Source: an uncultured Christensenellaceae bacterium (GTDB lineage: Bacteria > Bacillota > Clostridia > Christensenellales > Christensenellaceae). From it: a DNA stretch of 53,809 nt. Within the stretch, counting starts at the first letter, position 1, and each line of letters begins with the position of its first letter. The notes under the pieces were generated by a model. The model made no database searches, had not been told where the DNA came from, and worked only from the letters and a program-made list of their open reading frames with translations. Made by a program: the position numbers and the translations under genes. Below, piece after piece: positions 7,766 to 16,167 of this stretch. The stretch is taken from NCBI GenBank assembly GCA_910588425.1, contig CAJUPM010000014.1, positions 1 to 53,809 on the forward strand, written 5' to 3'.

Positions 7766-8134
7766 ATGATCCAAATGCAGACATATCTGAAAGTAGCTGA
7801 CAACTCCGGCGCTAAGGTCATTCAGTGCTTCAAGGTGCTTGGCGGCTCTATGAGAAAAACTGCCAACATCGGGGATGTCATCGTTGCTTCGGTTAAGAGC
7901 GCGGCTCCCGGCGGCGTCGTCAAGAAAAAAGACGTCGTGAAGGCTGTTATTGTCAGAAGTGTTTCCGGCGTGAAGAGACCGGATGGTTCCTACATCAAGT
8001 TTGATGAAAACGCCGCTGTTATCATCGATAACAACAAGCAGCCCAGAGGCACCCGTATCTTCGGGCCAGTTGCCAGAGAGATCAGAGATGAGGGCTATAC
8101 CAAAATCGCGTCTCTTTCTCCCGAAGTGCTGTAA
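7766..8134 (+). CDS. rplN: 50S ribosomal protein L14
   Basis: 122 residues, exactly the usual length. Typical start MIQMQTYLKVADNSGAK; the conserved GTRIFGPVARE motif is near residue 95. L14 forms an inter-subunit bridge and is the binding site of the silencing factor RsfS. Confidence 0.98.
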   Translation: MIQMQTYLKVADNSGAKVIQCFKVLGGSMRKTANIGDVIVASVKSAAPGGVVKKKDVVKAVIVRSVSGVKRPDGSYIKFDENAAVIIDNNKQPRGTRIFGPVAREIRDEGYTKIASLSPEVL

Positions 8135-8149
8135 GGAGGGAGCTAGGAA

Positions 8150-8473
8150 ATGGCAAATTTACACGTTAAGAAAGACGACACCGTCGTCGTCATCACAGGC
8201 AAAGACAAAGGCAAAACTGGCAAGGTTATGGTGGCCGAGCCCAAGAAGGGCAGAGTCGTCGTAGCGGGCGTCAATATGGTAACGCGCCACCAGAAAGCCA
8301 AGAGCCAGACAGAGCCGGGCGGCATCGTGCACCGCGAGGGCGCCATCGCAGCATCCAACGTCATGCTGTATTGCAGCAAGTGCGAAAAAGGCGTTCGCAC
8401 GGCTGTGAAGGTTCTGGAAAACGGCAGCAAAGTCCGCGTTTGCAAAAAATGCGGCGAAGTACTCGATAAATAA
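8150..8473 (+). CDS. rplX: 50S ribosomal protein L24
   Basis: 107 residues. An assembly initiator with an N-terminal KOW motif (VVVITGKDKGKTGKV). The C-terminus carries two CxxC pairs (CSKC and CKKC), a probable zinc-binding knuckle found in some L24 proteins. Confidence 0.97.
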   Translation: MANLHVKKDDTVVVITGKDKGKTGKVMVAEPKKGRVVVAGVNMVTRHQKAKSQTEPGGIVHREGAIAASNVMLYCSKCEKGVRTAVKVLENGSKVRVCKKCGEVLDK

Positions 8474-8489
8474 GCGGGAGGGATAGAAA

Positions 8490-9029
8490 ATGCCTAGATT
8501 AAAGGATAGCTATAAAACAGAAATCGTTCCTGCCCTCATGCAGAAATTCGGGTATAAAAACGTCATGCAGGCGCCAAAGCTCGAGAAAATCGTCATCAAC
8601 ATGGGTATGGGCGATATCAAGGATAACCCCAAGGCGTTGGATTCCGCGCTGGAAGAGCTGACGCTCATCTCCGGCCAGAAGCCGGTAGTCACGCTTGCAA
8701 AGCACTCCGTCGCAAACTTCAAGCTCCGCGCGGGCATGAAGATTGGCGCAAAAGTAACGCTGAGAGGCGACCGCATGTATGAGTTCATGGATAAGCTCAT
8801 CAGCATCGCAATCCCCCGCATCAGAGACTTCCGCGGCCTTCCCGCCACGAGCTTTGATGGCAGAGGCAACTATGCCCTTGGCGTCAAAGAGCAGCTGATG
8901 TTCCCGGAAATCGAATTCGACAAGGTCGAAAAGGTGCGCGGCATGGATATCATCGTGGTTACATCCGCACAGACGGACGAAGAAGCCCGCGAGCTTTTGA
9001 CGCTCATGGGAATGCCGTTCAGCAAGTAA
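8490..9029 (+). CDS. rplE: 50S ribosomal protein L5
   Basis: 179 residues. L5 binds 5S rRNA in the central protuberance. Typical MPRLKDSYK start, the GQKPVVTLAKHSVANFKLR motif and a GMDIIVVTSA strand near the end. Confidence 0.98.
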   Translation: MPRLKDSYKTEIVPALMQKFGYKNVMQAPKLEKIVINMGMGDIKDNPKALDSALEELTLISGQKPVVTLAKHSVANFKLRAGMKIGAKVTLRGDRMYEFMDKLISIAIPRIRDFRGLPATSFDGRGNYALGVKEQLMFPEIEFDKVEKVRGMDIIVVTSAQTDEEARELLTLMGMPFSK

Positions 9030-9043
9030 GGAGGAGAGGCAAA

Positions 9044-9229
9044 GTGGCAAAGAAAAGTATGATTGTAAAGCAGCAGAGAGGCTCGAAATTCTCCACCAGA
9101 GAGTATACCAGATGCCGCATCTGCGGGCGTCCTCACTCTGTGCTCAGAAAATACGGCATCTGCCGTGTGTGCTTTAGAGAGCTTGCTTACAAAGGGGAAA
9201 TCCCCGGCGTAAAGAAAGCTAGTTGGTAG
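9044..9229 (+). CDS. rpsN: 30S ribosomal protein S14, type Z
   Basis: 61 residues, the short zinc-binding form, with CRIC and CRVC pairs providing four cysteines. Starts at GTG with GGAGGAGAGG upstream. S14 is a late-assembling protein of the 30S head. The zinc form fits the spc operon of Firmicutes. Confidence 0.97.
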   Translation: MAKKSMIVKQQRGSKFSTREYTRCRICGRPHSVLRKYGICRVCFRELAYKGEIPGVKKASW

Positions 9230-9256
9230 AAGACTTTAAAAAGGAGGAAAAAGTAA

Positions 9257-9655
9257 ATGCCAGTTACGGATCCCGTAGCAGATATGCTGACACGCATTCG
9301 CAATGCTTTGGTCGTAAAAAAGGATATCGTCGACATCCCCGCTTCCAAAATGAAGGCTTCTATTGCTAGAATCATGTTGGATCAGGGCTTTATCAAAGGC
9401 TGTGAGACGGTGCAGGAGGATGAGCGCCCGGTTCTGCGCATCAAGCTGAAATACGGCCCGAATGGAGAGAACGTCATCTCGGGGCTCAAGAGAATCAGCA
9501 AGCCCGGCCTGCGCGTGCATGTCGGCAAAGAGGAGCTGCCCAAAGTGCTCAATGGCCTTGGAATCGCCATCATCTCCACGAGCTCTGGCATCATGACGGA
9601 TGCCGAAGCCAGAAGAAAATCGGTTGGCGGCGAAGTTTTGGCTTACATCTGGTAG
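9257..9655 (+). CDS. rpsH: 30S ribosomal protein S8
   Basis: 132 residues, normal length. S8 is a primary binder of the 16S central domain and in E. coli the repressor of the spc operon. Typical start DPVADMLTRIRNAL and C-terminal ISTSSGIMTDAEARR. Confidence 0.98.
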   Translation: MPVTDPVADMLTRIRNALVVKKDIVDIPASKMKASIARIMLDQGFIKGCETVQEDERPVLRIKLKYGPNGENVISGLKRISKPGLRVHVGKEELPKVLNGLGIAIISTSSGIMTDAEARRKSVGGEVLAYIW

Positions 9656-9692
9656 GCCGCTGTAAATTTAAAAAGAGAGGTACGAAAAGGAT

Positions 9693-10232
9693 ATGTCAAG
9701 AATAGGCAGACTTCCTGTCGAGCTACCTGCAGGCGTTACTGCTTCCGTCGAAGCGGGCAACGTGCTTAAGGTGAAAGGACCGAAGGGTGAGCTGGCCCAG
9801 GCGTTCAGTGGCGACATGGAAATTAAGGTCGAAGGCAATGTTATCACAGTGTCTCGTCCCTCGGATGATAAACAGCATCGCGCACTCCATGGCCTGACAA
9901 GAGCGCTCATTGCCAACATGGTCAAGGGTGTAAACGAAGAATATGTCAAAGAGCTGGAGATCGTTGGCGTCGGCTATCGTGCGCAGCTCTCGGGCAAGAA
10001 GCTCGTGCTTGGCGTCGGCTTTACGCACAACGTCGAAATCGAGGCAGAAGATGGCATCCGCTTTGAGGTTCCCTCGCAGACGAGCATCATCGTCCGGGGC
10101 ATCGATAAGCAGAAGGTCGGCCAGGTTGCAGCGAACATTCGCGCCGTCAAGCCGCCGGAACCCTATAAGGGCAAGGGCATCCGCTATAAAGACGAGCATG
10201 TGCGCCGCAAAGAAGGCAAGACAGGTATGTAA
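9693..10232 (+). CDS. rplF: 50S ribosomal protein L6
   Basis: 179 residues with two related alpha-beta domains. Typical SRIGRLPVELPAGV start and the RAVKPPEPYKGKGIRY signature near the C-terminus that contacts the sarcin-ricin loop. Confidence 0.98.
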   Translation: MSRIGRLPVELPAGVTASVEAGNVLKVKGPKGELAQAFSGDMEIKVEGNVITVSRPSDDKQHRALHGLTRALIANMVKGVNEEYVKELEIVGVGYRAQLSGKKLVLGVGFTHNVEIEAEDGIRFEVPSQTSIIVRGIDKQKVGQVAANIRAVKPPEPYKGKGIRYKDEHVRRKEGKTGM

Positions 10233-10249
10233 GGGGAGGGTAGAGTATT

Positions 10250-10618
10250 ATGATTAAAAAACAAGATAAAAACATGGTACGCAAGGCCCGCCACCAGCGC
10301 ATCCGCAATAAAATCAGCGGCACGGCCAGCCGCCCCAGAATGTGCGTCTACAGAAGCCTGAACAACATCTATGTTCAGCTCATCGACGACGTCGCAGCAA
10401 ACACCCTCGTCGCAGCTTCCACGCTGGATAAGGATCTCGCGGGCGTCATCGAGAATATGACCAAGAAAGAGGCTTCCAAGGCTGTCGGCGAAAAGGCCGC
10501 CAAGCTCGCACTGGAAAAAGGCATTTCGGAAGTCGTCTTTGACCGTGGCGGTTATCTTTACACGGGCAGAGTCGCAGAGGTTGCAGACGGCGCGCGCGCC
10601 GCTGGGCTGAAGTTATAA
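10250..10618 (+). CDS. rplR: 50S ribosomal protein L18
   Basis: 122 residues. L18 binds 5S rRNA. The family core RPRMCVYRSLNNIYVQLIDD and the C-terminal VVFDRGGYLYTGRV pattern are clear. Confidence 0.98.
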   Translation: MIKKQDKNMVRKARHQRIRNKISGTASRPRMCVYRSLNNIYVQLIDDVAANTLVAASTLDKDLAGVIENMTKKEASKAVGEKAAKLALEKGISEVVFDRGGYLYTGRVAEVADGARAAGLKL

Positions 10619-10631
10619 GGAGGGCAATGAG

Positions 10632-11129
10632 TTGCAACGCATAGATGCCAGCACACTGGATTTACAAGAAAGGCTTGTTGCCGTAAACCGCGTCGCCAAG
10701 ACTGTCAAAGGCGGCAGAACCATGCGCTTTAGCGCCCTTGTGGTCGTCGGCGACGGCAATGGCCATGTCGGCTGCGGAATGGGCAAGGCTGCTGAAATTC
10801 CTGAAGCAATTCGCAAGGCAGTCGAGCAGGCAAAGCGCAATATGGTAACCGTCGCGATGGACGGTTCGACAATCCCCCACGAGATCATCGGCAAATTTGG
10901 CAGAGGCCATATCGTGCTGATGCCCGCATCCAAAGGAACCGGCGTTCTGGCCGGCGGCCCGGCGCGTGCGGTAATCGAGCTGGCGGGTATTAAGGATATC
11001 AAGACAAAATCTTATGGCTCCAACAACGCGATCAACGCAGTCAAGGCGACGATTGCCGGCCTCTCCCAGGTGAGAACGGCCGAGCAGGTTGCAAAGCTGC
11101 GCGGAATCAGCGTCGAGCAGATGAGATAG
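10632..11129 (+). CDS. rpsE: 30S ribosomal protein S5
   Basis: 165 residues from a TTG start (10632) with GGAGGG eight bases upstream; no ATG precedes the conserved core. S5 helps keep decoding accurate and unwinds mRNA at the entry site. Typical RLVAVNRVAKTVKGGRTMRF double-stranded-RNA-binding fold and a GTGVLAGGPARAV motif. Confidence 0.97.
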   Translation: MQRIDASTLDLQERLVAVNRVAKTVKGGRTMRFSALVVVGDGNGHVGCGMGKAAEIPEAIRKAVEQAKRNMVTVAMDGSTIPHEIIGKFGRGHIVLMPASKGTGVLAGGPARAVIELAGIKDIKTKSYGSNNAINAVKATIAGLSQVRTAEQVAKLRGISVEQMR

Positions 11130-11141
11130 GAGGGCAATAAC

Positions 11142-11318
11142 ATGCAGTTAAAAGTTAAGCTCGTCAAGAGCCCCATCGGTTGCCCCAAAGATCAGAAGGA
11201 TACTGTCCGTGCGCTGGGCCTCAGAAAGCTCGGCCAGGAAGTCATCAAGGAAGACAACGCTCCCATCCGCGGCCAGATCTTCAAAGTGAAGCACCTGGTC
11301 TGCGTCGAAGAAGTTTAG
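11142..11318 (+). CDS. rpmD: 50S ribosomal protein L30
   Basis: 58 residues, a short gene between rpsE and rplO. Reads MQLKVKLVKSPIGCPKDQ, then VRALGLRKLGQEV and a final strand IFKVKHLVCVEEV, the usual bacterial L30 layout. AGGAGGG ribosome-binding site at its expected distance. Confidence 0.97.
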   Translation: MQLKVKLVKSPIGCPKDQKDTVRALGLRKLGQEVIKEDNAPIRGQIFKVKHLVCVEEV

Positions 11319-11331
11319 GAGGGCAGAAGCG

Positions 11332-11775
11332 ATGAAATTACATGAATTAGCACCTGCCGAGGGCTCCAAGAAAGCAGCCGTCCGCGTTGGCCGCGGCAAC
11401 GGCTCGGGATGCGGCAAAACTTCTGGCAGAGGCCAGAAGGGTCAGGGCGCCAGAAGCGGCGGCGGCGTTCGCCCCGGCTTTGAGGGCGGCCAGATGCCCA
11501 TCACCAGAAGAATCCCCAAGAGAGGCTTCAAGAATATTTTTGCCAAAGTCTATACGACGCTCAACGTCGAAGAGCTCAATGCTTTCGATGAGGGCACCGT
11601 CATCACGGCCGAGATGCTCAAAGAGTGCGGCTTTATCAGCAAAATCAACGATGGCATCAAAATCTTGGGTCAGGGAGAGCTCTCTAAGAAGCTGACAGTC
11701 AAAGCTGTGAAGTTCACGGCCTCCGCCAAGGAGAAAATCGAGGCTGCCGGTGGAACCGCAGAGGAGATATACTAA
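11332..11775 (+). CDS. rplO: 50S ribosomal protein L15
   Basis: 147 residues. Glycine- and arginine-rich N-terminal extension (VGRGNGSGCGKTSGRGQKGQ) that runs through 23S rRNA, then a globular C-terminal domain. Its TAA overlaps the secY ATG by one base, so SecY synthesis is probably coupled. Confidence 0.98.
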   Translation: MKLHELAPAEGSKKAAVRVGRGNGSGCGKTSGRGQKGQGARSGGGVRPGFEGGQMPITRRIPKRGFKNIFAKVYTTLNVEELNAFDEGTVITAEMLKECGFISKINDGIKILGQGELSKKLTVKAVKFTASAKEKIEAAGGTAEEIY

Positions 11776-13031
11776 TGTTTAAGACTTTGGGAAATGCCTG
11801 GAAAGTTGCAGATATCAGAAAAAAGATGCTCTATACGCTGCTCATGCTGCTCATCTATCGGCTGGGCATCGTCATCCCGGTTCCGGGTGTGAACGTGGCG
11901 TATATCAGCGAACAGGTCAACAACTATACCGCTCTCGGCTTTCTCAACCTGCTTTCGGGCGGCGGCCTGGAAAGCATGTCTATCTTTGCGCTTGGCATTT
12001 CTCCCTACCTGAACGCTTCCATCATCATGAACCTGCTCACAGTCGCAATTCCCGCGCTGGAGCGCATGGCCAAGGAAGAGGGAGGGCAGAAAAAGGTCTC
12101 TGCTATTACCCGAATCGTCTCGGTGGCGCTTGCAATCGTCCAGGCTGTTGGCATCTTGCTGGGCATGGGCGCAAACGCCGTCCAGTCGACGGATATTTTC
12201 AACTATATCACCATTGTGCTCTGCCTCACGGCAGGCACGGCCTTCATCATGTGGCTGGGTGAGCGCATCAACGATAAGGGCATCGGCAACGGTATCTCGC
12301 TGATCATCTTTGTGGGTATCGTGGCAGATCTGCCCGGGCAGGCAATCGCCTTGTTCAGCGGCGTGTTCACAGGAAAGGCCAGCGTCTGGTCTTTAGTGGG
12401 GACGCTGGTGTTCGCGCTGTTCACCATCACGGCCATCACCTTCGTGGATATGGGCGAGCGCAGAATTCCCGTCCAGTATGCGAAGCGCGTGGTCGGCCGC
12501 AAGATGTTCGGCGGTCAGTCCACCTTCATCCCCATGAAGGTCAACCAATCCGGCGTTATGCCGCTGATCTTCGCCATGACGTTCGTCCAGTTCCCGGGCA
12601 TGATCGCCCAGTTCTGGCCGAACAGCGGCTTCTATCAGTGGTATTCCAAATTCCTGGGAACGGGCAGCTGGCTGTATGCCATCATCTATGCCCTGCTCAT
12701 CATGTTCTTTACCTACTTCTATTCCCAGATCGCCTTTAACCCCATCGATGTCTCCAAGAATATCCAGCAGTACGGCGGCTTCATCCCGGGCATCCGCCCT
12801 GGCAAGCCCACCTCGGATTATCTTGCCGGCATCCTCTCGCGCCTGACGCTGTTCGGCGCACTGTTCTTGGCCGTGGTGGCCGCAGTGCCCACGCTGTTCA
12901 GCAAGCTTCTGGGCTCCACTTCCGCCTTTGGCGCAACCAGCCTGCTCATCATGGTGAGCGTGGCGCTGGAAACGGCCAAGACGCTGGAAGCACAGATGAT
13001 GATGCGCCACTACAAAGGCTTCTTGAAATAG
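11775..13031 (+). CDS. secY: Preprotein translocase subunit SecY
   Basis: 418 residues, membrane channel of the Sec system that passes or inserts unfolded proteins with SecE, SecG and SecA. About ten hydrophobic helices are visible; signature IYRLGIVIPVPGVN in TM1 and the cytoplasmic loop with the conserved KRVVGRKMFGGQ-type arginines that contact SecA and the ribosome. Length and gene position are standard. Confidence 0.98.
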   Translation: MFKTLGNAWKVADIRKKMLYTLLMLLIYRLGIVIPVPGVNVAYISEQVNNYTALGFLNLLSGGGLESMSIFALGISPYLNASIIMNLLTVAIPALERMAKEEGGQKKVSAITRIVSVALAIVQAVGILLGMGANAVQSTDIFNYITIVLCLTAGTAFIMWLGERINDKGIGNGISLIIFVGIVADLPGQAIALFSGVFTGKASVWSLVGTLVFALFTITAITFVDMGERRIPVQYAKRVVGRKMFGGQSTFIPMKVNQSGVMPLIFAMTFVQFPGMIAQFWPNSGFYQWYSKFLGTGSWLYAIIYALLIMFFTYFYSQIAFNPIDVSKNIQQYGGFIPGIRPGKPTSDYLAGILSRLTLFGALFLAVVAAVPTLFSKLLGSTSAFGATSLLIMVSVALETAKTLEAQMMMRHYKGFLK

Positions 13032-13041
13032 GAGGAAGGCA

Positions 13042-13668
13042 ATGAACGTCATTCTACTCGGCCCTCCCGGGGCTGGAAAAGGCACAATGGCAGCCAAAAT
13101 CAAAGAGCATTTTGGCTTTGAGCATCTCTCTACGGGCGATATGCTCCGCGCAGAGATGAAAAACGGCACGGAGCTTGGCAATATGGCCAAGGCCTATATC
13201 GATGAGGGCAAGCTGGTGCCGGATAGCGTGATCATAGGCATGGTAAAGAACCGTCTGGAAAATACAGAAGGGGGCATCCTCTTCGATGGTTTCCCGCGCA
13301 CGGTGGAGCAGGCGAAGGCGCTTTCCGAGATCGCGGAAATCGATGCCGTCGTCAATCTGGATACTACGGTAGATGTCGTCGTCGGGCGCATCTGCTCGCG
13401 CAGGCTCTGCAAAGAGTGCGGCGCGGTATACAGCACGGCCTGGTATAGCGGCGAGACCTGCGAAAAATGCGGCGGCGCGCTCTATATCCGGGACGACGAT
13501 ACCGAAGAGACGGTCGTTAAGCGCTTCGAGGTGTATCAGCAGCAGACTGCGCCGCTGGTAGAGTTCTATCAGGGCCAGGGAAAGCTGCATACCATAGACG
13601 CAAATGGGGCGCCGGATGAGATTGCGAAGCAGATTCGCGAAACTCTTGAGGGGCTCAAAAACGAATGA
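13042..13668 (+). CDS. adk: Adenylate kinase
   Basis: 208 residues. Converts ATP plus AMP to two ADP. P-loop GPPGAGKGT at residues 7-15, NMP-binding region with STGDMLR, and a long LID domain holding four cysteines (CKEC and CEKC), the zinc-binding form usual in Gram-positive bacteria. The stop overlaps the map start (ATGA). Confidence 0.98.
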   Translation: MNVILLGPPGAGKGTMAAKIKEHFGFEHLSTGDMLRAEMKNGTELGNMAKAYIDEGKLVPDSVIIGMVKNRLENTEGGILFDGFPRTVEQAKALSEIAEIDAVVNLDTTVDVVVGRICSRRLCKECGAVYSTAWYSGETCEKCGGALYIRDDDTEETVVKRFEVYQQQTAPLVEFYQGQGKLHTIDANGAPDEIAKQIRETLEGLKNE

Positions 13669-14417
13669 TCATCATAAAATCTGCAAAAGAAATTGAAAAG
13701 ATGCGCCAGGCGGGCAGGGTTGCTGCCCAGGCAATGGAAAAGGTGCTTGCGGCGGTTCGCCCGGGGGTAACTACGGGCGAGCTGGATCGCATCGCATTTG
13801 ATTACATTATAGGGGCGGGAGCGACGCCATCCTTCAAGGGATACGGCGGATTTCCCGGCTCTATCTGTGCATCTGTCAATGAGCAGGTTGTGCATGGCAT
13901 CCCGGGGCATCGCCGCCTGCGGGAAGGGGATATTATAAGCATCGACATGGGCGCTTATCTGCATGGCTTCCATTCGGATATGGCCAGAACAGTGGGCGTC
14001 GGCGAGATTTCCCCCGAGGCACAGCGGCTCATCGATATCACAAAAGAAAGCTTCTACCGGGGCATCGCCCAGGCAGTCGCGGGCAACCGCATTTTCCATG
14101 TCAGCAAAGCCATTGAGGGGTATGCTGTGGAAAACGGCGTGAGCGTCGTGCGGGAGCTCATTGGCCATGGCGTCGGGCAGGATTTGCACGAAGCGCCGGA
14201 TGTGCCAAACTTCGTCTCCCGGTTCAAAGGCCCGGTCCTGCGGCCCGGTATGACGATTGCCGTCGAGCCCATGCTCAACTTGGGCACGCCAAAGGTCGTC
14301 GAGGCGGATGACGGGTGGACGGTCTCCACGCTGGATGGCAAACTCTCGGCGCATTACGAGAATACCATCGCCATCATGCCTGAGGGCCCCTGTGAGATTC
14401 TCACAGCAGCAGAGTGA
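13665..14417 (+). CDS. map: Methionine aminopeptidase, type I
   Basis: 250 residues. Removes the initiator methionine co-translationally. The five metal ligands are in recognisable contexts (SIDMGAYLHGFHSDMART, ELIGHGVGQDLHE, AVEPML and a final E). Overlaps adk by four bases, as in many Firmicutes. Confidence 0.97.
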   Translation: MIIIKSAKEIEKMRQAGRVAAQAMEKVLAAVRPGVTTGELDRIAFDYIIGAGATPSFKGYGGFPGSICASVNEQVVHGIPGHRRLREGDIISIDMGAYLHGFHSDMARTVGVGEISPEAQRLIDITKESFYRGIAQAVAGNRIFHVSKAIEGYAVENGVSVVRELIGHGVGQDLHEAPDVPNFVSRFKGPVLRPGMTIAVEPMLNLGTPKVVEADDGWTVSTLDGKLSAHYENTIAIMPEGPCEILTAAE

Positions 14418-14425
14418 GGCGCAGC

Positions 14426-14692
14426 ATGGAAAAGTTTGGAGTTGGCACGGTTTGCCGGGCTCTGGCTGGCAGAGATAAGGGCAAATATTTTGTGGTGTCG
14501 GAGGTTTTGGAGGGCGAGTATGTGCATCTGGCAGATGGCAGAGGCCGCAAGCTCGCAAAGCCAAAACGCAAAAAGAGGATGCATCTGCGCCCCTGCGGCG
14601 CTGTGAGCGAGGAGCTTAGGCAGGCGCTGCAGCAAGGCGATGCGCTGGATGCGCGGGTGCGGGAAGCTTTGGCAATATTAAAGGAGAATTAG
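14426..14692 (+). CDS. KOW-domain RNA-binding protein (L14e-like)
   Basis: 88 residues from the ATG at 14426; a GTG four codons earlier is possible. N-terminal KOW-like motif GTVCRALAGRDKGKYFVV followed by a lysine/arginine-rich loop (KLAKPKRKKRMHLRP). Proteins of this type, resembling eukaryotic/archaeal L14e, occur between map and infA in many Firmicutes and probably bind rRNA; exact role unknown. Confidence 0.85.
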   Translation: MEKFGVGTVCRALAGRDKGKYFVVSEVLEGEYVHLADGRGRKLAKPKRKKRMHLRPCGAVSEELRQALQQGDALDARVREALAILKEN

Positions 14693-14694
14693 AT

Positions 14695-14916
14695 TTGTCA
14701 AAAAGTGATGTTATCGAAGTTCAGGGCGTCGTGACGGATACGTTTCCGAATGCTGCTTTTGAAGTTGAGCTGGAAAACGGGCATAAGGTGCTGGCGCATA
14801 TTTCCGGAAAGCTGCGCATGAACTATATCCGCATTCTTCCGGGCGATAAGGTTACGGTGGAGCTTTCTCCCTACGATCTATCCAGAGGAAGAATCACTTG
14901 GAGAGGAAAGAACTAA
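14695..14916 (+). CDS. infA: Translation initiation factor IF-1
   Basis: 73 residues from a TTG start with AAGGAGAA upstream. OB-fold protein that binds the 30S A site during initiation. Typical VIEVQGVVTDTFPNAAFEVEL and ILPGDKVTVELSPYDL motifs. Confidence 0.97.
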   Translation: MSKSDVIEVQGVVTDTFPNAAFEVELENGHKVLAHISGKLRMNYIRILPGDKVTVELSPYDLSRGRITWRGKN

Positions 14917-14994
14917 AAAGCGGCGCTTTTGCTGTGTTATCACAAAAAATTGCTTAAAAAGGCATATTTTTGAGTAAAAATTCAGGAAAAAGCA

Positions 14995-15023
14995 TTGCAA
15001 TTTTCTGGATGAACAGATAAAAT
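14995..15023 (+). promoter_or_regulatory. Second promoter, ahead of rpmJ
   Basis: TTGCAA (14995-15000), 17-bp spacer, TAAAAT (15018-15023) in the AT-rich 220-bp gap between infA and rpmJ. It would give the rpmJ-rpsM-rpsK-rpsD-rpoA-rplQ part its own transcript with a leader of about 105 nt. Confidence 0.75.
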
Positions 15024-15136
15024 ATAAGGTGCGCTTATATTGATCATAGGCGCATTAGAGAGTGTTGTGGGATGCCCTGAGAGCTTTCTTAGGATAAGCA
15101 CCCTATTGTCATCTCTAAAAAATAGGAGGTAGAGAA

Positions 15137-15250
15137 ATGAAGGTTAGACCGTCTGTAAAACCGATGTGCGAGAAATGCAGAGTCATCAAGCGGCACGGCA
15201 AGGTTATGGTCATCTGCTCGAATGCAAAGCATAAGCAGAGACAGGGCTAA
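15137..15250 (+). CDS. rpmJ: 50S ribosomal protein L36
   Basis: 37 residues: MKVRPSVKPMCEKCRVIKRH and so on. Zinc-binding form with Cys11, Cys14, Cys27 and His32. Strong AGGAGGT ribosome-binding site. Position between infA and rpsM is standard. Confidence 0.97.
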   Translation: MKVRPSVKPMCEKCRVIKRHGKVMVICSNAKHKQRQG

Positions 15251-15283
15251 ATTTATTTTTTGATAAGAAGTGCTGCCATGTTC

Positions 15284-15322
15284 GCGCAGCGGCTGTACGG
15301 GCCTTACCCGCCCGTATTGCGC
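15284..15322 (+). promoter_or_regulatory. Hairpin in the rpmJ-rpsM intergenic region
   Basis: Nested stem in a 130-bp gap: outer GCGCA/TGCGC (15284-15288 with 15318-15322), inner ACGGGC/GCCCGT (15297-15302 with 15310-15315). A gap this long is unusual inside the operon. It could be a ribosomal-protein binding site controlling the alpha operon; not matched to a known family. Confidence 0.45.
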
Positions 15323-15380
15323 ACGCATGCTCACCTTATTATACAAATCACCGAACAAGAAACCGGAGGTAAAAGGTTAA

Positions 15381-15749
15381 ATGGCACGTATTGCTGGGGT
15401 AGATTTACCCAGAGATAAACGCATTGAAATCGGCCTGACCTATGTGTATGGCATTGGTCTGAAAACCTCTCAGGAAATTCTCGCTGCAACCGGGGTAGAC
15501 CCGGATATTCGGGTGAGAGATTTATCCGAGGATGATGCCGGCAAAATCCGAGAATATGTCGATAAGCACTGCCATGTTGAGGGCGATCTCAAAAGAGAAG
15601 TCAGCCTCAATATTAAGCGTCTGATGGAAATTGGCTGCTATCGCGGCGTCCGCCACAGAAGAGGCCTGCCCGTGCGCGGCCAGAGCACCAAGACGAATGC
15701 GCGCACCAGAAAAGGCCCCAAGAAGACGGTAGCGGGCAAGAAGAAGTAA
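15381..15749 (+). CDS. rpsM: 30S ribosomal protein S13
   Basis: 122 residues. Top of the 30S head, contacts P-site tRNA and L5. Typical ARIAGVDLPRDKRIEIGLTY start and basic C-terminal tail containing RGLPVRGQSTKTNARTRKG. Confidence 0.98.
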   Translation: MARIAGVDLPRDKRIEIGLTYVYGIGLKTSQEILAATGVDPDIRVRDLSEDDAGKIREYVDKHCHVEGDLKREVSLNIKRLMEIGCYRGVRHRRGLPVRGQSTKTNARTRKGPKKTVAGKKK

Positions 15750-15762
15750 GGGGGAGAATGCA

Positions 15763-16152
15763 ATGGCAAAAGCAGTAACAAGCAGAAAGCGCAGAGAAAA
15801 GAAAAACATTGAGCGCGGCCAGGCACATATCCGCTCTTCCTTCAACAACACGATTGTTACGATGTCGGATATGCAGGGCAACGCGCTTTCGCAGTCGAGC
15901 TCGGGAGCGCTTGGCTTCCGCGGCTCGAGAAAGTCCACTCCCTTCGCGGCGCAGATGGCCGCGGAGACGGCTGCAAAGGCAGCTATGGAGCATGGCCTGA
16001 AGACAGTTGAAGTCTACGTTCGCGGCCCGGGATCCGGAAGAGAAGCGGCGATTCGCGCGCTCCAGACGGCCGGCCTCGAAGTTACGCTCATTAAGGATGT
16101 TACGCCGATTCCGCACAACGGCTGCCGTCCGCCCAAGCGCAGAAGGGTTTAA
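15763..16152 (+). CDS. rpsK: 30S ribosomal protein S11
   Basis: 129 residues, standard. Platform protein near the E site. Signature AHIRSSFNNTIVTMSD and the C-terminal DVTPIPHNGCRPPKRRRV. Confidence 0.98.
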   Translation: MAKAVTSRKRREKKNIERGQAHIRSSFNNTIVTMSDMQGNALSQSSSGALGFRGSRKSTPFAAQMAAETAAKAAMEHGLKTVEVYVRGPGSGREAAIRALQTAGLEVTLIKDVTPIPHNGCRPPKRRRV

Positions 16153-16167
16153 AGGAGGTATATTATT

